A DNA stretch of 28,988 bases from JAKAWQ01 sp035549615 (GCA_035549615.1 DASZQO010000009.1:1-28988); one strand, 5' to 3'; shown: positions 19,253 through 28,660, numbered from the stretch's first letter. Numbers and translations are program-made. The notes: generated by a model from the sequence alone, not told the origin.

Positions 19253-20677
19253 ATGCAATCAATCACTTCGAAGGCTCTCGTACCGGCCCGGGTTACCGGG
19301 CCGGCCTTTTTTCTTCTGGTAGCCTTTCTTTTGGCGGGTACCGTCATTCCCATGCAGGCGCAGGCCGCTGCGATGAGCGATCATCGGACGGCCGTCGCCG
19401 CCCTCTCCGATCTGCAGGCCGCGATTGGGGAAATCGTGCATGTGGATCAGAGTTATTCCACCGACAAGCAGGTCTATTATCGTGCGAGCCAGCGCGCGAT
19501 CAATGCGCTGGAAGGCGTGCATGGCGCGGAGTATGTCGCGACGGCTGGCACACCGGGCGATGCGGCGGGAGCAATCGGTCATATCGATGCCTTGCTTGAT
19601 CGCAAGGAAACGCCGGTTTGGGCGGCACCGCTGGATGGCGCGGAGGCGAATATACGCGCAGCCATCGCGCACCTAGCGGATTCGCGGCACGCCCATGAGC
19701 TGATGGACTATGAGATTTCCGTCTCGCGGGCGCTTTCGTATCTCCTGGTCGCCCAGGGTGGCCCGACCGAGCTTGGCGTGTTCGGCGGGGTGGAGGGCGT
19801 GCTCGCCAGCACCGTGCTCGGCGTTCCCGATGGCGCGACGGTCGCGGACGGCTGCGCCACCCCATCCGCTGCGCCGTCCTACGGCGTTCATGGCGGCTAT
19901 CTCGCCTGGGTCGCGGTGCCGGCGGGCGAGGGGACGCACGCGCTTGAGGAGAACGCCGGAGAGACGTCCGTGATCGTGCGGAACGGCATGATCATCTTGC
20001 CGACGGCTGCGGCTTCCACGGTGGCGAAGGCATGCAACAGCCATGCCGCGATCGAGCCGACCACAACCACGCCGCCTCCAGCCACAACGCCGCAGCGGAT
20101 GGCGGCGAACGCACCTCCAGCGCCCACGCGTTCGCCGGCAAGTCCCGCGACCGCGCCATCGGCCGCCGCCTCAGCCCTTGCGAGCGCTGCGGCGGCAAAG
20201 CCCATGCCGGTGAATGCTCCATCCGCGAACCCCGCACCCGCGAACACGGCTGCGACGCGGGCTGCGCCGGCAAGCGCGGATGCCCCCCCTCCGGCGCTTT
20301 ATACCAAGGAGCAGGCTAAGGCTGGCGCCGAACTCTTCGCCTCGAAATGCGTTTCCTGCCATGGTTCGAATCTGCAGGGCACAGCCGCGCCGTCAGTCGC
20401 GGGCAATGATTTCCTGATCAATGCGAAGAAGAACGGCTGGACCCTCCAGGCCCTCCGCTACCTCGTCACGCAGGATATGCCCTTCAACGCGCCAGGTACG
20501 CTCTCCGCCTCCCAATATGCCGATGCGCTCGCATTCCTGCTTGCCTCGAATTGCTATCCGGCGGGCAATACACCGTTTCCGACAACGGATGAGCCGATCT
20601 TCGCGAATATCAAGCTCGGGCCGGTCCCGGGCCCGCATCCCGGTCAGAACAGTTTCGGCGTCTGCCCGGACGGCTGA
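19253..20677 (+). CDS. Cytochrome c with an unrecognised N-terminal domain and Ala/Pro-rich linker
   Basis: A 474-residue exported protein (an in-frame GTG at 19235 would add six residues; AGGAAA touches it too closely). A signal peptide (GPAFFLLVAFLLAGTVIPMQAQA) leads into a roughly 220-residue domain I cannot assign. That domain is mostly helical (SDLQAAIGEIVHVDQSY) and then glycine-rich (YGVHGGYLAWVAV). A low-complexity Ala/Pro/Thr linker of about 95 residues follows (about 240-335). The C-terminal class I heme domain has C366-V-S-C369-H370 and a likely axial Met in QDMPFNAPGTLS. It lies 35 bp after the PQQ dehydrogenase and is almost certainly its electron acceptor. The long linker would let the heme domain reach a partner while the N-terminal part docks elsewhere. 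Confidence 0.85.
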   Translation: MQSITSKALVPARVTGPAFFLLVAFLLAGTVIPMQAQAAAMSDHRTAVAALSDLQAAIGEIVHVDQSYSTDKQVYYRASQRAINALEGVHGAEYVATAGTPGDAAGAIGHIDALLDRKETPVWAAPLDGAEANIRAAIAHLADSRHAHELMDYEISVSRALSYLLVAQGGPTELGVFGGVEGVLASTVLGVPDGATVADGCATPSAAPSYGVHGGYLAWVAVPAGEGTHALEENAGETSVIVRNGMIILPTAAASTVAKACNSHAAIEPTTTTPPPATTPQRMAANAPPAPTRSPASPATAPSAAASALASAAAAKPMPVNAPSANPAPANTAATRAAPASADAPPPALYTKEQAKAGAELFASKCVSCHGSNLQGTAAPSVAGNDFLINAKKNGWTLQALRYLVTQDMPFNAPGTLSASQYADALAFLLASNCYPAGNTPFPTTDEPIFANIKLGPVPGPHPGQNSFGVCPDG

Positions 20678-20682
20678 GTCTT

Positions 20683-21198
20683 TCAGGCCTCACGCGCGAT
20701 CGTTCGCCCGAGCCGCTCCAGCGCCTCGCGCAGTGCCCCTTGCGGAAAAGAATCCAGCCGAGCTCTAAGGATTTCCTCGACCTCCGGCCCTATTGTCCGC
20801 GCTGTCGGGGGACGAGGTAAGGGGCAGAGGGGAACCTGGTGGAAGCGGAGCTTCGTGACGAGCGAACGGCCCAGGTGGGTATTGATGCGCTCGATGAGCT
20901 TCGGAGCGAGGTGCTGAAGCTCAAGCGCGACCGGGCCGGCGCAGGCGAGCGAGAGCGTGCCCGCAACGCAGCGCTCAGGGGTTGTGATTGCGGCGAGCGC
21001 GGGCCCGACGATGGCTTCCCAGTCAATCAGCAGCCGAGCAATGGCGGGCGAACGTCGGCGGAACGCGGGGCCCGTGATCGAGGGCATCAGCGCCGCGATC
21101 GGCCGCGGACCATAAAGGTGCCGCGCCTCCTTCTTGTCCGTTGTGCCCGCCGACGCCATACCGTTCTTCGTGTTCTCCCCCTTGCTCTCGGACGCCAC
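20683..21198 (-). CDS. DUF721 / DciA-like protein
   Basis: A 171-residue protein of the DUF721 family, some members of which (DciA) load the replicative helicase. Core features are WEAIVGPALAAITTPERCVAGTLSLACAGPVALELQHLAPKLIERINTHLG, the KH-like domain pattern. The GTG at 21198 has GGAG 7 nt upstream; an ATG at 21159 (residue 14) is the alternative and would remove the overlap with mutY when that gene starts at 21170. It is head-to-head with mutY, an arrangement common in alphaproteobacteria. The helicase-loading role is family knowledge, not shown here. Confidence 0.82.
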   Translation of the reverse strand: MASESKGENTKNGMASAGTTDKKEARHLYGPRPIAALMPSITGPAFRRRSPAIARLLIDWEAIVGPALAAITTPERCVAGTLSLACAGPVALELQHLAPKLIERINTHLGRSLVTKLRFHQVPLCPLPRPPTARTIGPEVEEILRARLDSFPQGALREALERLGRTIAREA

Positions 21199-22255
21199 GA
21201 GCCTGCTCCGCTGGTATGATCGGCACCGGAGGGACCTTCCCTGGCGCGCACCACCCGAAGTTCCGCCCGACCCCTACCGTGTGTGGCTGAGCGAGATCAT
21301 GCTCCAGCAGACCACGACGGCTGCGGTAGTACCCTATTTCACCCGCTTCATCGAGCGCTTTCCAAGCTTCGCCGCACTCGCGGCCGCGCCGGAAGCAGAG
21401 GTGCTCGCCGCCTGGGCCGGGCTTGGCTATTACGCGCGTGCCCGCAACCTTCACCGCACGGCCGGCATTGTCGCCGCTCAGGGCTTGCCGCGCACGCCGG
21501 AAGCGCTCGCGCGCCTGCCCGGCATCGGCCCCTACACGGCCGCCGCGATCGCCGCGATCGCCTTTGGCGTCCCGGTGGTGCCGGTGGACGGCAATGTCGT
21601 CCGCGTCTTGGCCCGCCGCCATGCGATCACCGAGCCTTTGCCGGGAGCGTTGGCGCTCATTCACGCCGCTGCGCAGGCGCTCGCCGCCGATCCATCCGCT
21701 GCCTCTCGCGCCGGAGATTTTGCGCAAGCGCTTTTTGATCTGGGGGCGACGATCTGCAGGCCCGCCGAGCCGGCCTGCGTGCTCTGCCCTTGGACGAACG
21801 CTTGTGATGCGCGCACCGCCGGCATTGCCGCGAGCTTGCCGCGCAAGGCCCCGAAGCCGGTACGCCCGCATCGTTATGGCGCGCATTTCTGGCTGGCCGA
21901 TGATGCCGGGAACGTTCTGCTCCGCCGCCGCCCGCGCTCCGGGCTGCTCGGCGGCATGACCGAGCTGCCCGGCACTGCCTGGCGTTCCGATCCGTGGCCG
22001 ATTGCGGAGGCGCTGAAGGCGGCGCCGATGAGGGCCACCTGGCATCCGCTCGGTGAAGTGCAGCACGGATTTACGCATTTCACGCTGTCGCTCTCCGTCT
22101 TCGCCGCCCGTGTGCGGCACATACGCGCGGACGGATTCCTCCGTCCGGCCGCCGCGCTAGCGGATGAGGCGCTGCCTTCGGTGATGCGCAAATGCGTTCG
22201 TCTTGCAGAGCAAGCCTCGCTTGGGCGGGCGCGGCCTGGCATGCTTCCGCCATGA
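21170..22255 (+). CDS. mutY: A/G-specific adenine DNA glycosylase MutY
   Basis: Removes adenine mispaired with 8-oxoguanine. From the GTG at 21170 it has 361 residues (TTG at 21134 and GTG at 21143 are longer options). Motifs in order: WYDRHRRDLPWR, SEIMLQQTT, the helix-hairpin-helix LPGIGPYTAAAIAAIAFG with the catalytic Asp in VDGNVVRVL, and the iron-sulfur cysteines C-x6-C-x2-C-x5-C (ICRPAEPACVLCPWTNAC). The C-terminal NUDIX-like 8-oxoG recognition domain is marked by PRSGLLGGMTELPG. The stop overlaps the next start (ATGA at 22252), so it is co-translated with the NAD(P)HX repair gene. Confidence 0.93.
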   Translation: MFSPLLSDATSLLRWYDRHRRDLPWRAPPEVPPDPYRVWLSEIMLQQTTTAAVVPYFTRFIERFPSFAALAAAPEAEVLAAWAGLGYYARARNLHRTAGIVAAQGLPRTPEALARLPGIGPYTAAAIAAIAFGVPVVPVDGNVVRVLARRHAITEPLPGALALIHAAAQALAADPSAASRAGDFAQALFDLGATICRPAEPACVLCPWTNACDARTAGIAASLPRKAPKPVRPHRYGAHFWLADDAGNVLLRRRPRSGLLGGMTELPGTAWRSDPWPIAEALKAAPMRATWHPLGEVQHGFTHFTLSLSVFAARVRHIRADGFLRPAAALADEALPSVMRKCVRLAEQASLGRARPGMLPP

Positions 22256-23676
22256 CATCCCCAGCACCCGAGCTTCTGAATCCGGCCGAGATGGGCAAGG
22301 CCGACGAAGCCACGATTGCAGCCGGGGTGCCGGGGATCGTGCTCATGGAGAATGCTGGCCGGGCGGTCGCACGCGCCGTGATGCGACGCTTCTCGCCCTG
22401 CCGCACCCTCGTGCTCTGCGGGCCGGGCAACAATGGCGGAGACGGTTATGTCGCCGCCCGGCGCCTTGCCGAGGCAGGCTGGCCGGTCGTGCTCGCTTCT
22501 CTCGCCACGCCCCGGCCAGGGACCGATGCTGCCTTGGCGGCCCTGCGCTGGCATGGCCCGCGCGCCGATTTCTCCCCTGCGGAGGCTGCGCGTGCCGAGC
22601 TCGTTATCGATGCCGTCTTCGGTGCCGGGCTCTCCCGCCCGGTCGACGGGTTGGCCGCCGACACTCTGCGTGCCGCCCGGCTGGTCGCCGCAGTCGATGT
22701 GCCGAGCGGGCTCGATGGCGCGAGCGGCGCCGTCCTCGGCTACGCGCCGCCCGCTGCGCTGACCGTCACCTTCTTTCGCCGCAAGCCCGGCCATCTCCTC
22801 CTGCCAGGCCGGCTTCTGTGCGGCGCCGTGATTCTCGCCGAGATCGGCATCCCGGCGCGGGTGCTGGAAACCGTGCGTCCACGCACGTTCGCCAATGGTC
22901 CTGCTCTCTGGCGGCTGCCGTTGCCGGCCTCGGATTCGCACAAATGGAGCCGGGGCCACGTTACTGTGCTCGGCGGCGCGGCGATGACCGGCGCGGCCCG
23001 CCTTGCCGCTGCCGGCGCGCGCCGCATCGGCGCCGGGATGGTGACGATCGCGGCACCGGGTGAAGCGGCGTCGGTCTATCGCGCGGGGGCTGCGGGCGTG
23101 ATCGTGAGCGAGGCGCCGCTCGCCGAGCTGCTCCGGGACGCACGGCGGCACGTCTTCGTCTGCGGGCCAGGGCTCGGGGTGGAAGCGGCGCGAACAGCGC
23201 TCCCGGCGCTGCTTGCTGCGCGGCGGCAGGTGGTGGTGGACGCGGATGCGCTCACCGCCTTTGCCGGTTCGATTGATGGTTTGCGCGGTGCCGCGGTGCT
23301 GACCCCACATGAAGGAGAGTTCGCGCGCCTCTTCGGGATCCCCGGATCCCATCGGCTGGAGGCCGCCCGCGAAGCCGCCCGCCGTACCGGCGCCGTGGTG
23401 GTGCTGAAAGGCGCCGACACGGTGATTGCCGCGCCCGACGGCTGGGCTGCAATCAATGACTCCGCCCCACCTGACCTCGCCACAGCCGGCACCGGCGATG
23501 TCCTGGCAGGAATAATCGCGGGCCTCCTTGCCCAGGGCCTCTCTGCCCGGGAGGCTGCTTCCGCCGGTGTCTTCTTGCATGGTACGGCCGCCGCGGCCTG
23601 CGGACCTGGACTCATCGCCGAGGATCTGCCGAAGGCGCTGCCGCGGGTGATTACGGCCATGCGGGCGCAGTCATGA
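22252..23676 (+). CDS. nnrDE: Bifunctional NAD(P)H-hydrate epimerase / ADP-dependent NAD(P)H-hydrate dehydratase
   Basis: Repairs hydrated NAD(P)H. A 474-residue fusion. The N-terminal YjeF-type epimerase has MENAGRAVARAV, CGPGNNGGDGYVAARRLAEAG and the catalytic-Asp region VIDAVFGAGLSRPVDG. The C-terminal ribokinase-fold dehydratase has HKWSRGHVTVLGGAAMTGAARLAA, VVDADALTAF, LTPHEGEFARLFG and the nucleotide/catalytic motif TAGTGDVLAGIIAGLLAQG. The ATG at 22252 lies inside the mutY stop (ATGA). The longer frame opening at 22192 is an mutY shadow. Length and domain order match the fused bacterial form. Confidence 0.93.
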   Translation: MTSPAPELLNPAEMGKADEATIAAGVPGIVLMENAGRAVARAVMRRFSPCRTLVLCGPGNNGGDGYVAARRLAEAGWPVVLASLATPRPGTDAALAALRWHGPRADFSPAEAARAELVIDAVFGAGLSRPVDGLAADTLRAARLVAAVDVPSGLDGASGAVLGYAPPAALTVTFFRRKPGHLLLPGRLLCGAVILAEIGIPARVLETVRPRTFANGPALWRLPLPASDSHKWSRGHVTVLGGAAMTGAARLAAAGARRIGAGMVTIAAPGEAASVYRAGAAGVIVSEAPLAELLRDARRHVFVCGPGLGVEAARTALPALLAARRQVVVDADALTAFAGSIDGLRGAAVLTPHEGEFARLFGIPGSHRLEAAREAARRTGAVVVLKGADTVIAAPDGWAAINDSAPPDLATAGTGDVLAGIIAGLLAQGLSAREAASAGVFLHGTAAAACGPGLIAEDLPKALPRVITAMRAQS

Positions 23677-23800
23677 GGCTACGCGGAAATATCGTGCAAT
23701 GACCCGTGAGCGAGCGGTGCCGATGCGCTAAACTCCAGCAGGCGGGGCTATGCCAGGCACCGGGCCGGGCATCGAACCTGGCACTGGGATAAGGGATCCG

Positions 23801-25222
23801 ATGGCGAAGCAAAGCCTGATGAATGAACCGGCGGCGCCGGCCGGCCTGTTCGACTGGGCGCGGCGGCGTCTGGCAAGCGTCTGGCGCGACTTTGCCGCAA
23901 GCCCGAACGGCGATGGCGAAGAATCGATCGAGGCTCAGATTCGTGCCTGCCTCGATGGCCGCGGCGGCGAGATCAGCGCGCGCAATCGGGCCGCGCGGCT
24001 CGCCCGGACCTATCTCGGGCTCGATGCTGCCGGGCAGAAATCCTTCCTTGAGACGCTGGCAAGTTTCGATTCCGACCCCGAAGCGGTGGCGAGCGCCTAT
24101 CGGGCATTGCAGGAGGCTGAAGATCCCGCCTCGCGCGCGGGCGCCACGGCGGCGCTGCGCCGCGTGCTGGAGCCGCCGCGCCAGAAGCTTCTCCGCCAGT
24201 TCACCTCGATCCCGAACGGCGTGAAGTTTCTTGTCGATCTGCGCGCGACGCTCCGGGAAGCGAATGGCGGCTCGACCTTGCTCGCCGCGCTCGAATCCGA
24301 TCTTCACGGCCTGCTCGCGAGCTGGTTCGATATCGGCTTTCTCGAATTGCGGCGCATCGACTGGTCGAGCCCTGCCTCGCTGCTTGAGCGACTGGTCGGC
24401 TATGAGGCGGTGCATTCCATCCGTTCCTGGCGCGATCTCAAGAACCGGCTCGATTCCGATCGCCGCTGCTATGCCTTCTTTCATCCGCGCATGCCCGATG
24501 AGCCGCTGATCTTCGTCGAGGTCGCGCTGGTGCAGGGGCTTGCGGACTCCGTCCAGAAGCTGCTCGATGAGAAGGCGCCCCTGCTTGATCCGCATACCGC
24601 CGATACGGCGATCTTCTATTCCATCAGCAATTGTCAGCGCGGCCTCTCGGGGATCAGCTTCGGCAATTTCCTCATCAAGCGTGTGGTCGAGGAGCTGACG
24701 CACGAATTCCGCAATCTTCGCACCTTCGCCACCCTATCGCCGGTGCCCGGCTTCCGGCGCTGGCTTGCCGAGCTTCTCGCGGAGGAGAGGGAGGGGCTCT
24801 TCTCCGTCGAAGAGGCGGCGAACCTGCGCACTGCGGCGCCCGCGGACCGGCCGGCGGCGGAAACCGGCGGCGCGGCGCTGCTCGCGATCCTGTCCCGGCG
24901 GGGCTGGTGGCGCGATCCGGCGATGCAGCAGGCGGCAGAACCCGTGTTGCGCCGGCTCTGCGCGCGCTATCTTCTGGTTGAATCGAACGGCGCGCGCGCG
25001 CTCGATCCGGTCGCGCATTTCCATCTCGCGAATGGTGCGAGACTGGAACGGATCAATATGCTGGCGGATGTGTCAGAACGCGGGGTCAAGGAGGGCGGGA
25101 CGCTGATGGTGAATTACCTCTACGACCCCGACCGCATTGAGGACTGGCACGAGGATTATGTCGGCAATGGCAAGCGCAATGCCTCGACCAGCGTGCGCAA
25201 GCTGCTGCGCGGCTGGAGCTGA
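23801..25222 (+). CDS. Malonyl-CoA decarboxylase
   Basis: Converts malonyl-CoA to acetyl-CoA and CO2. 473 residues from the ATG at 23801, which has AAGGGA 4 nt upstream; an ATG at 23750 would add 17 residues with a poorer ribosome site. An N-terminal helical domain is followed by the catalytic GNAT-fold domain. The nucleophile region is SISNCQRGLSGISFGNFLIKRV, the catalytic His is in VAHFHLANGARLERIN, and the conserved Tyr region is MVNYLYDPDRIEDWHEDYV. Length and motifs agree with the bacterial MatA/MCD family. It lies 17 bp ahead of an AceE-like enzyme gene, probably in one transcript. Confidence 0.93.
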   Translation: MAKQSLMNEPAAPAGLFDWARRRLASVWRDFAASPNGDGEESIEAQIRACLDGRGGEISARNRAARLARTYLGLDAAGQKSFLETLASFDSDPEAVASAYRALQEAEDPASRAGATAALRRVLEPPRQKLLRQFTSIPNGVKFLVDLRATLREANGGSTLLAALESDLHGLLASWFDIGFLELRRIDWSSPASLLERLVGYEAVHSIRSWRDLKNRLDSDRRCYAFFHPRMPDEPLIFVEVALVQGLADSVQKLLDEKAPLLDPHTADTAIFYSISNCQRGLSGISFGNFLIKRVVEELTHEFRNLRTFATLSPVPGFRRWLAELLAEEREGLFSVEEAANLRTAAPADRPAAETGGAALLAILSRRGWWRDPAMQQAAEPVLRRLCARYLLVESNGARALDPVAHFHLANGARLERINMLADVSERGVKEGGTLMVNYLYDPDRIEDWHEDYVGNGKRNASTSVRKLLRGWS

Positions 25223-25239
25223 ACCATGAAGATTGCGCC

Positions 25240-27636
25240 ATGAATGTACCGGGCATCGCGATCGCCGAGGACCCGACGGGCGCGCGGCGGCTCGCCTATC
25301 TCAAGGAGATCGAGCGCAAGCTACTCTGGCTTTCGACCTGGGCGATCCACAACGCCAATCATGTCCGGCCCAATCGTGACGGGCTCAAGGTCGGCGGGCA
25401 TCAGGCCTCCTCCGCCTCGGTCATCTCGATCATGACCGCGCTCTATTTCGCCGCGCTCAAGCCCGAGGACCGGGTGGCGGTGAAGCCGCATGCGGGACCG
25501 GTCTTCCACGCGGTCAATTGCCTCTTCGGCCGGGAGAGCCGGACGCCGCTCGAGCGGCTGCGCGCGTTCGGCGGGGCGCAATCCTATCCGAGCCGCACGC
25601 GCGATGGCGCGGAGGTGGATTTCTCGACCGGCTCGGTCGGTCTCGGCGTGGCGATGACGAGCTTTGCCGCGCTGATGCAGGATTACGTCCATCGTCATGG
25701 GTTCGCGCGGGGCGATATCCCGCCCGGCCGCGCGATCGCGCTCGCCGGCGATGCCGAGCTCGATGAAGGCAATATCTACGAAGCGCTGCTCGAAGGTTGG
25801 AAGCACGATGTCCGCAATGTCTGGTGGATCATCGATTACAACCGCCAGAGCCTCGATTCCGTGGTGCCGGACCGGCTCTTCGGCCGGATCGAGGGGCTGT
25901 TCCGCGACATGGGATGGAACGTCCTCACCCTGAAATACGGCCATCTTCTCACCGCCGCTTTCGCCCGCGCCGGCGGCGAAGCCCTGCGGCGCTGGATCGA
26001 TGACTGCCCGAACAGCCTTTACTCGGCGCTCACCTTCCAGGGCGGAGCCGCCTGGCGCTCAGCCCTGCTCGCCGATCTCGGGCGGAACCGGGATATCCGC
26101 GCGATCATCGATCCGCTCGCCGATTCCGAGCTTGCCGAGCTGATGACCAATCTCGGCGGCCATGATCTCGGCTTCATCATCGACACGCTCGATGCGGCTG
26201 CCGCCGGAGGCGACCAGCCCACCTGCTTCATCGCCTACACGATCAAGGGCATGGGCCTGCCCTTCGCCGGCCATAAGGACAACCATGCCGGGCTGATGAC
26301 ACCGGAGCAAATGGAGAGCTTCCGCGCCAGCATGCGGATCCGGCCCGGCCATGAGTGGGACCTTGCGGAAGGGCTCTCCATTTCCGAGGCCGAGCTTCGC
26401 CGCTTCATCGCCTCCGTCCCCTTTGCCCGTCCGCTCGCACCCGAAGGACGCGCGCTTTCGTCCCCGGCGATTCCCGTTCCGGCCGCGCTGCCGGCGCCGC
26501 GCAGCGCGGGGAGGAAAAGTTCAACCCAGGCGGGGTTCGGCGAGATTCTGGCCGAGATCGGGCGCGGCGAGGGCGCGCTTGGGAAGCTCGCGGAGCGTAT
26601 CCTGACGACCAGCCCCGATGTCACCGTCTCGACCAATCTCGGGCCCTGGGTCAATCGTCGCGGGGTCTTCGACCGCCACACGCGCAATGACGTGTTTCGC
26701 GACGCCAAGCTCGCCTCGGCGCAGCGCTGGGGCATGAGCCCGCGCGGCCAGCATTTCGAGCTCGGGATTGCCGAGCAGAATTTCTTCCTGCTTCTTGCCG
26801 CGGCAGGCCTGTCGCACACGCTCTACGGTGCGCGCCTGCTGCCGGTCGGCACGGTCTATGATCCTTTCGTCAATCGTGGGCTCGATGCGCTGATCTACGC
26901 CTGCTACCAGGATGCACGCTTCCTGCTCGTCTCGACTCCGTCCGGCATCTCGCTCGCCCCCGAGGGCGGGCAGCATCAATCGATCAATACACCGCTGATC
27001 GGCATGGCGGCGGACCGGCTTGCCGCGTACGAGCCCGCGCATGTGGATGAGCTCGCGATTCTCTTCCGCCACGCCCTTGAGTATATGCAGCGTCCGGATG
27101 GATCGGCGGTGTGGCTTCGGCTTTCGACGCGGCAGATTTCCCAGCCTTCGCGCGTGCTGGATGCCGCAGCGGTGATCGCTGGCGCGCACTGGGTTGTTCC
27201 GCCCACGGAAGGCGCGCGCATCGCTATCGCCTATCAGGGGCCGCTCGCGCCCGAAGCCACGTCCGCCTTCGAGCTTCTGCGTGAGGACGAGCCGGGTGCG
27301 GGGCTGCTTGCCCTTACCAGCCCAGACCGGCTGCATGCGGGCTGGCTCGCCGCGCGGCGTGCGCGACGCGCCGGCGATCGCGACGCGCTTTCGCATATCG
27401 AGCGCGTGCTTGCGCCGCTTGCGCCGGGTGCGGCCCTCGTCTCCGTTCTCGACGGTCATCCCGCCGCCCATTCCTGGCTCGGTGCCGTGCGAGGGCAACG
27501 AATTGTCCCCCTCGGTGTCGATCATTTCGGCCAGAGCGGCGATATTCCCGATCTTTATCGCGAATACGGCATCGATGCGGATGCGATCCTCGATGCCTGT
27601 GCTCAGGCGCTGCTGGAGCGTTGCCCGGCGGAATGA
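25240..27636 (+). CDS. AceE-like thiamine-diphosphate enzyme (pyruvate dehydrogenase E1 / transketolase family)
   Basis: A 798-residue homodimer-type 2-oxoacid dehydrogenase E1 or transketolase-like protein. The diphosphate-binding motif is GDAELDEGN...IIDYNRQ (from about residue 170) and the cofactor-activating Glu is in LGIAEQNFF (about 509). KVGGHQASSASV near the N-terminus and LAPEGGQHQSINTPLIG resemble AceE. It is shorter than typical AceE (about 885), with a variable linker near residues 395-430 (Pro/Ala-rich). No E2 or E3 gene follows, so partner and substrate are uncertain. A ribosome site is weak; the ATG at 25240 gives the best family N-terminus. Coupling to malonyl-CoA decarboxylase suggests acetyl-CoA metabolism, but the link is only positional. 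Confidence 0.85.
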   Translation: MNVPGIAIAEDPTGARRLAYLKEIERKLLWLSTWAIHNANHVRPNRDGLKVGGHQASSASVISIMTALYFAALKPEDRVAVKPHAGPVFHAVNCLFGRESRTPLERLRAFGGAQSYPSRTRDGAEVDFSTGSVGLGVAMTSFAALMQDYVHRHGFARGDIPPGRAIALAGDAELDEGNIYEALLEGWKHDVRNVWWIIDYNRQSLDSVVPDRLFGRIEGLFRDMGWNVLTLKYGHLLTAAFARAGGEALRRWIDDCPNSLYSALTFQGGAAWRSALLADLGRNRDIRAIIDPLADSELAELMTNLGGHDLGFIIDTLDAAAAGGDQPTCFIAYTIKGMGLPFAGHKDNHAGLMTPEQMESFRASMRIRPGHEWDLAEGLSISEAELRRFIASVPFARPLAPEGRALSSPAIPVPAALPAPRSAGRKSSTQAGFGEILAEIGRGEGALGKLAERILTTSPDVTVSTNLGPWVNRRGVFDRHTRNDVFRDAKLASAQRWGMSPRGQHFELGIAEQNFFLLLAAAGLSHTLYGARLLPVGTVYDPFVNRGLDALIYACYQDARFLLVSTPSGISLAPEGGQHQSINTPLIGMAADRLAAYEPAHVDELAILFRHALEYMQRPDGSAVWLRLSTRQISQPSRVLDAAAVIAGAHWVVPPTEGARIAIAYQGPLAPEATSAFELLREDEPGAGLLALTSPDRLHAGWLAARRARRAGDRDALSHIERVLAPLAPGAALVSVLDGHPAAHSWLGAVRGQRIVPLGVDHFGQSGDIPDLYREYGIDADAILDACAQALLERCPAE

Positions 27637-27703
27637 AGCCGGGTCAGGAATTCCCGGTCAGTCGCTCGATTTTTATTTAATACGATATATTAATAATAAG
27701 GAT

Positions 27704-28660
27704 CTAATCTGTGTTGATGATGTTGTATTCGATCAGTTCCGCCCTGCTCAGGGGGCGCGGCGCATCGTTCGGAATATTCGAGAACGCCGTCAGGAAATGA
27801 AGCGAGAGCTCCATCTTCACCAAAAACTCGGCAATTTCGGCGGCGGTCTGGGCAGAATCCTGCTGAATCGCCTTGATGTCTTCCTGGATTGCGAAGTTAC
27901 GCAAGACATCGCTTTCGATCAGGCTTTTCGCGTCGTCGGTCTTGAGGAAATCGTCGATCGATAATTTGTTCTTCGGATGGGCCTGGAGATATTGCTGCAG
28001 GCCCGTCTGTATCAGGTCCTTGTGCTGTTTGGCGAAAGCAACGGAAAACGATGCATAATCGCTCGTCAGGCCGATGAAATCATTGTCGTTCTCAAGCCCC
28101 ACCATCCCGCTGGGATGGCTCAGGGCATAATAGGCGATCGTCCAATCCTGCTTCGCCGTATCTTCTTTGAGCTGAGACATCATATCCTGCGACGCGAACA
28201 TATGAACCTCAAAATCGGCGCCGGGTTCGATCGTCCTCACGATTCCGCCCATGAACATGAAATTGCACGCACTGATGCATGTATATCCCGAAGGCAGCCG
28301 CGTCCCCAGCTTGTGTTCGCGAATGAGATAGCCAATGTTGATCCCGTCTTCGAGCGATCCGCCATTGGAGCAGAAAAGAACTTCCTGAACCGGTCCGGCC
28401 GCGTCGAGAGCATCCGAGAAGCGTGACGCATCGCCATCTCCGACCTCGCCCCAGGCCAGAAGGGATTTGCCGCTCGCCCGATCAATCAGCGAGAATTGCA
28501 GATCGTTCTTGCTGTTGGCGTCGCTTTCCCCAAAGCATTGGTCCTGACTTGTGGGCGGCGGGACGAACATGCCGCCGAGTCCCGAGCCGGCCGCGCGCGC
28601 CGGCGTCACGCCTGCGAGCACCCACCCGCTCAGGACGAGGAATGCGAGGATCGTCTTCAT
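27704..28660 (-). CDS. Exported ClpP/crotonase-fold protein, possible periplasmic serine protease
   Basis: A 318-residue protein with a signal peptide (MKTILAFLVLSGWVLAGVTPARAA). The core resembles the predicted periplasmic ClpP-fold family: VLFCSNGGSLEDGINIGYLIREHKLGTRL, then C128-I-S130-A-C132-NFMFMGG with the presumed nucleophile S130, and FEVHMF with H153 as candidate base. Two cysteines flank the serine, as in other members. The roughly 120-residue C-terminal tail is helical and unassigned. The ATG at 28660 overlaps the stop of the upstream glycine-zipper gene (ATGA), so the two are co-translated; the longer frame to 28756 is rejected for that reason. Codon use is visibly more A/T-rich than in neighbouring genes, and the gene ends in an A/T-rich junction. 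Confidence 0.8.
   Translation of the reverse strand: MKTILAFLVLSGWVLAGVTPARAAGSGLGGMFVPPPTSQDQCFGESDANSKNDLQFSLIDRASGKSLLAWGEVGDGDASRFSDALDAAGPVQEVLFCSNGGSLEDGINIGYLIREHKLGTRLPSGYTCISACNFMFMGGIVRTIEPGADFEVHMFASQDMMSQLKEDTAKQDWTIAYYALSHPSGMVGLENDNDFIGLTSDYASFSVAFAKQHKDLIQTGLQQYLQAHPKNKLSIDDFLKTDDAKSLIESDVLRNFAIQEDIKAIQQDSAQTAAEIAEFLVKMELSLHFLTAFSNIPNDAPRPLSRAELIEYNIINTD

Noticed and set aside
21874..23580. 568-codon minus-strand open frame
   Set aside because: Antisense shadow of the NAD(P)HX repair gene and mutY; low-complexity charged product.
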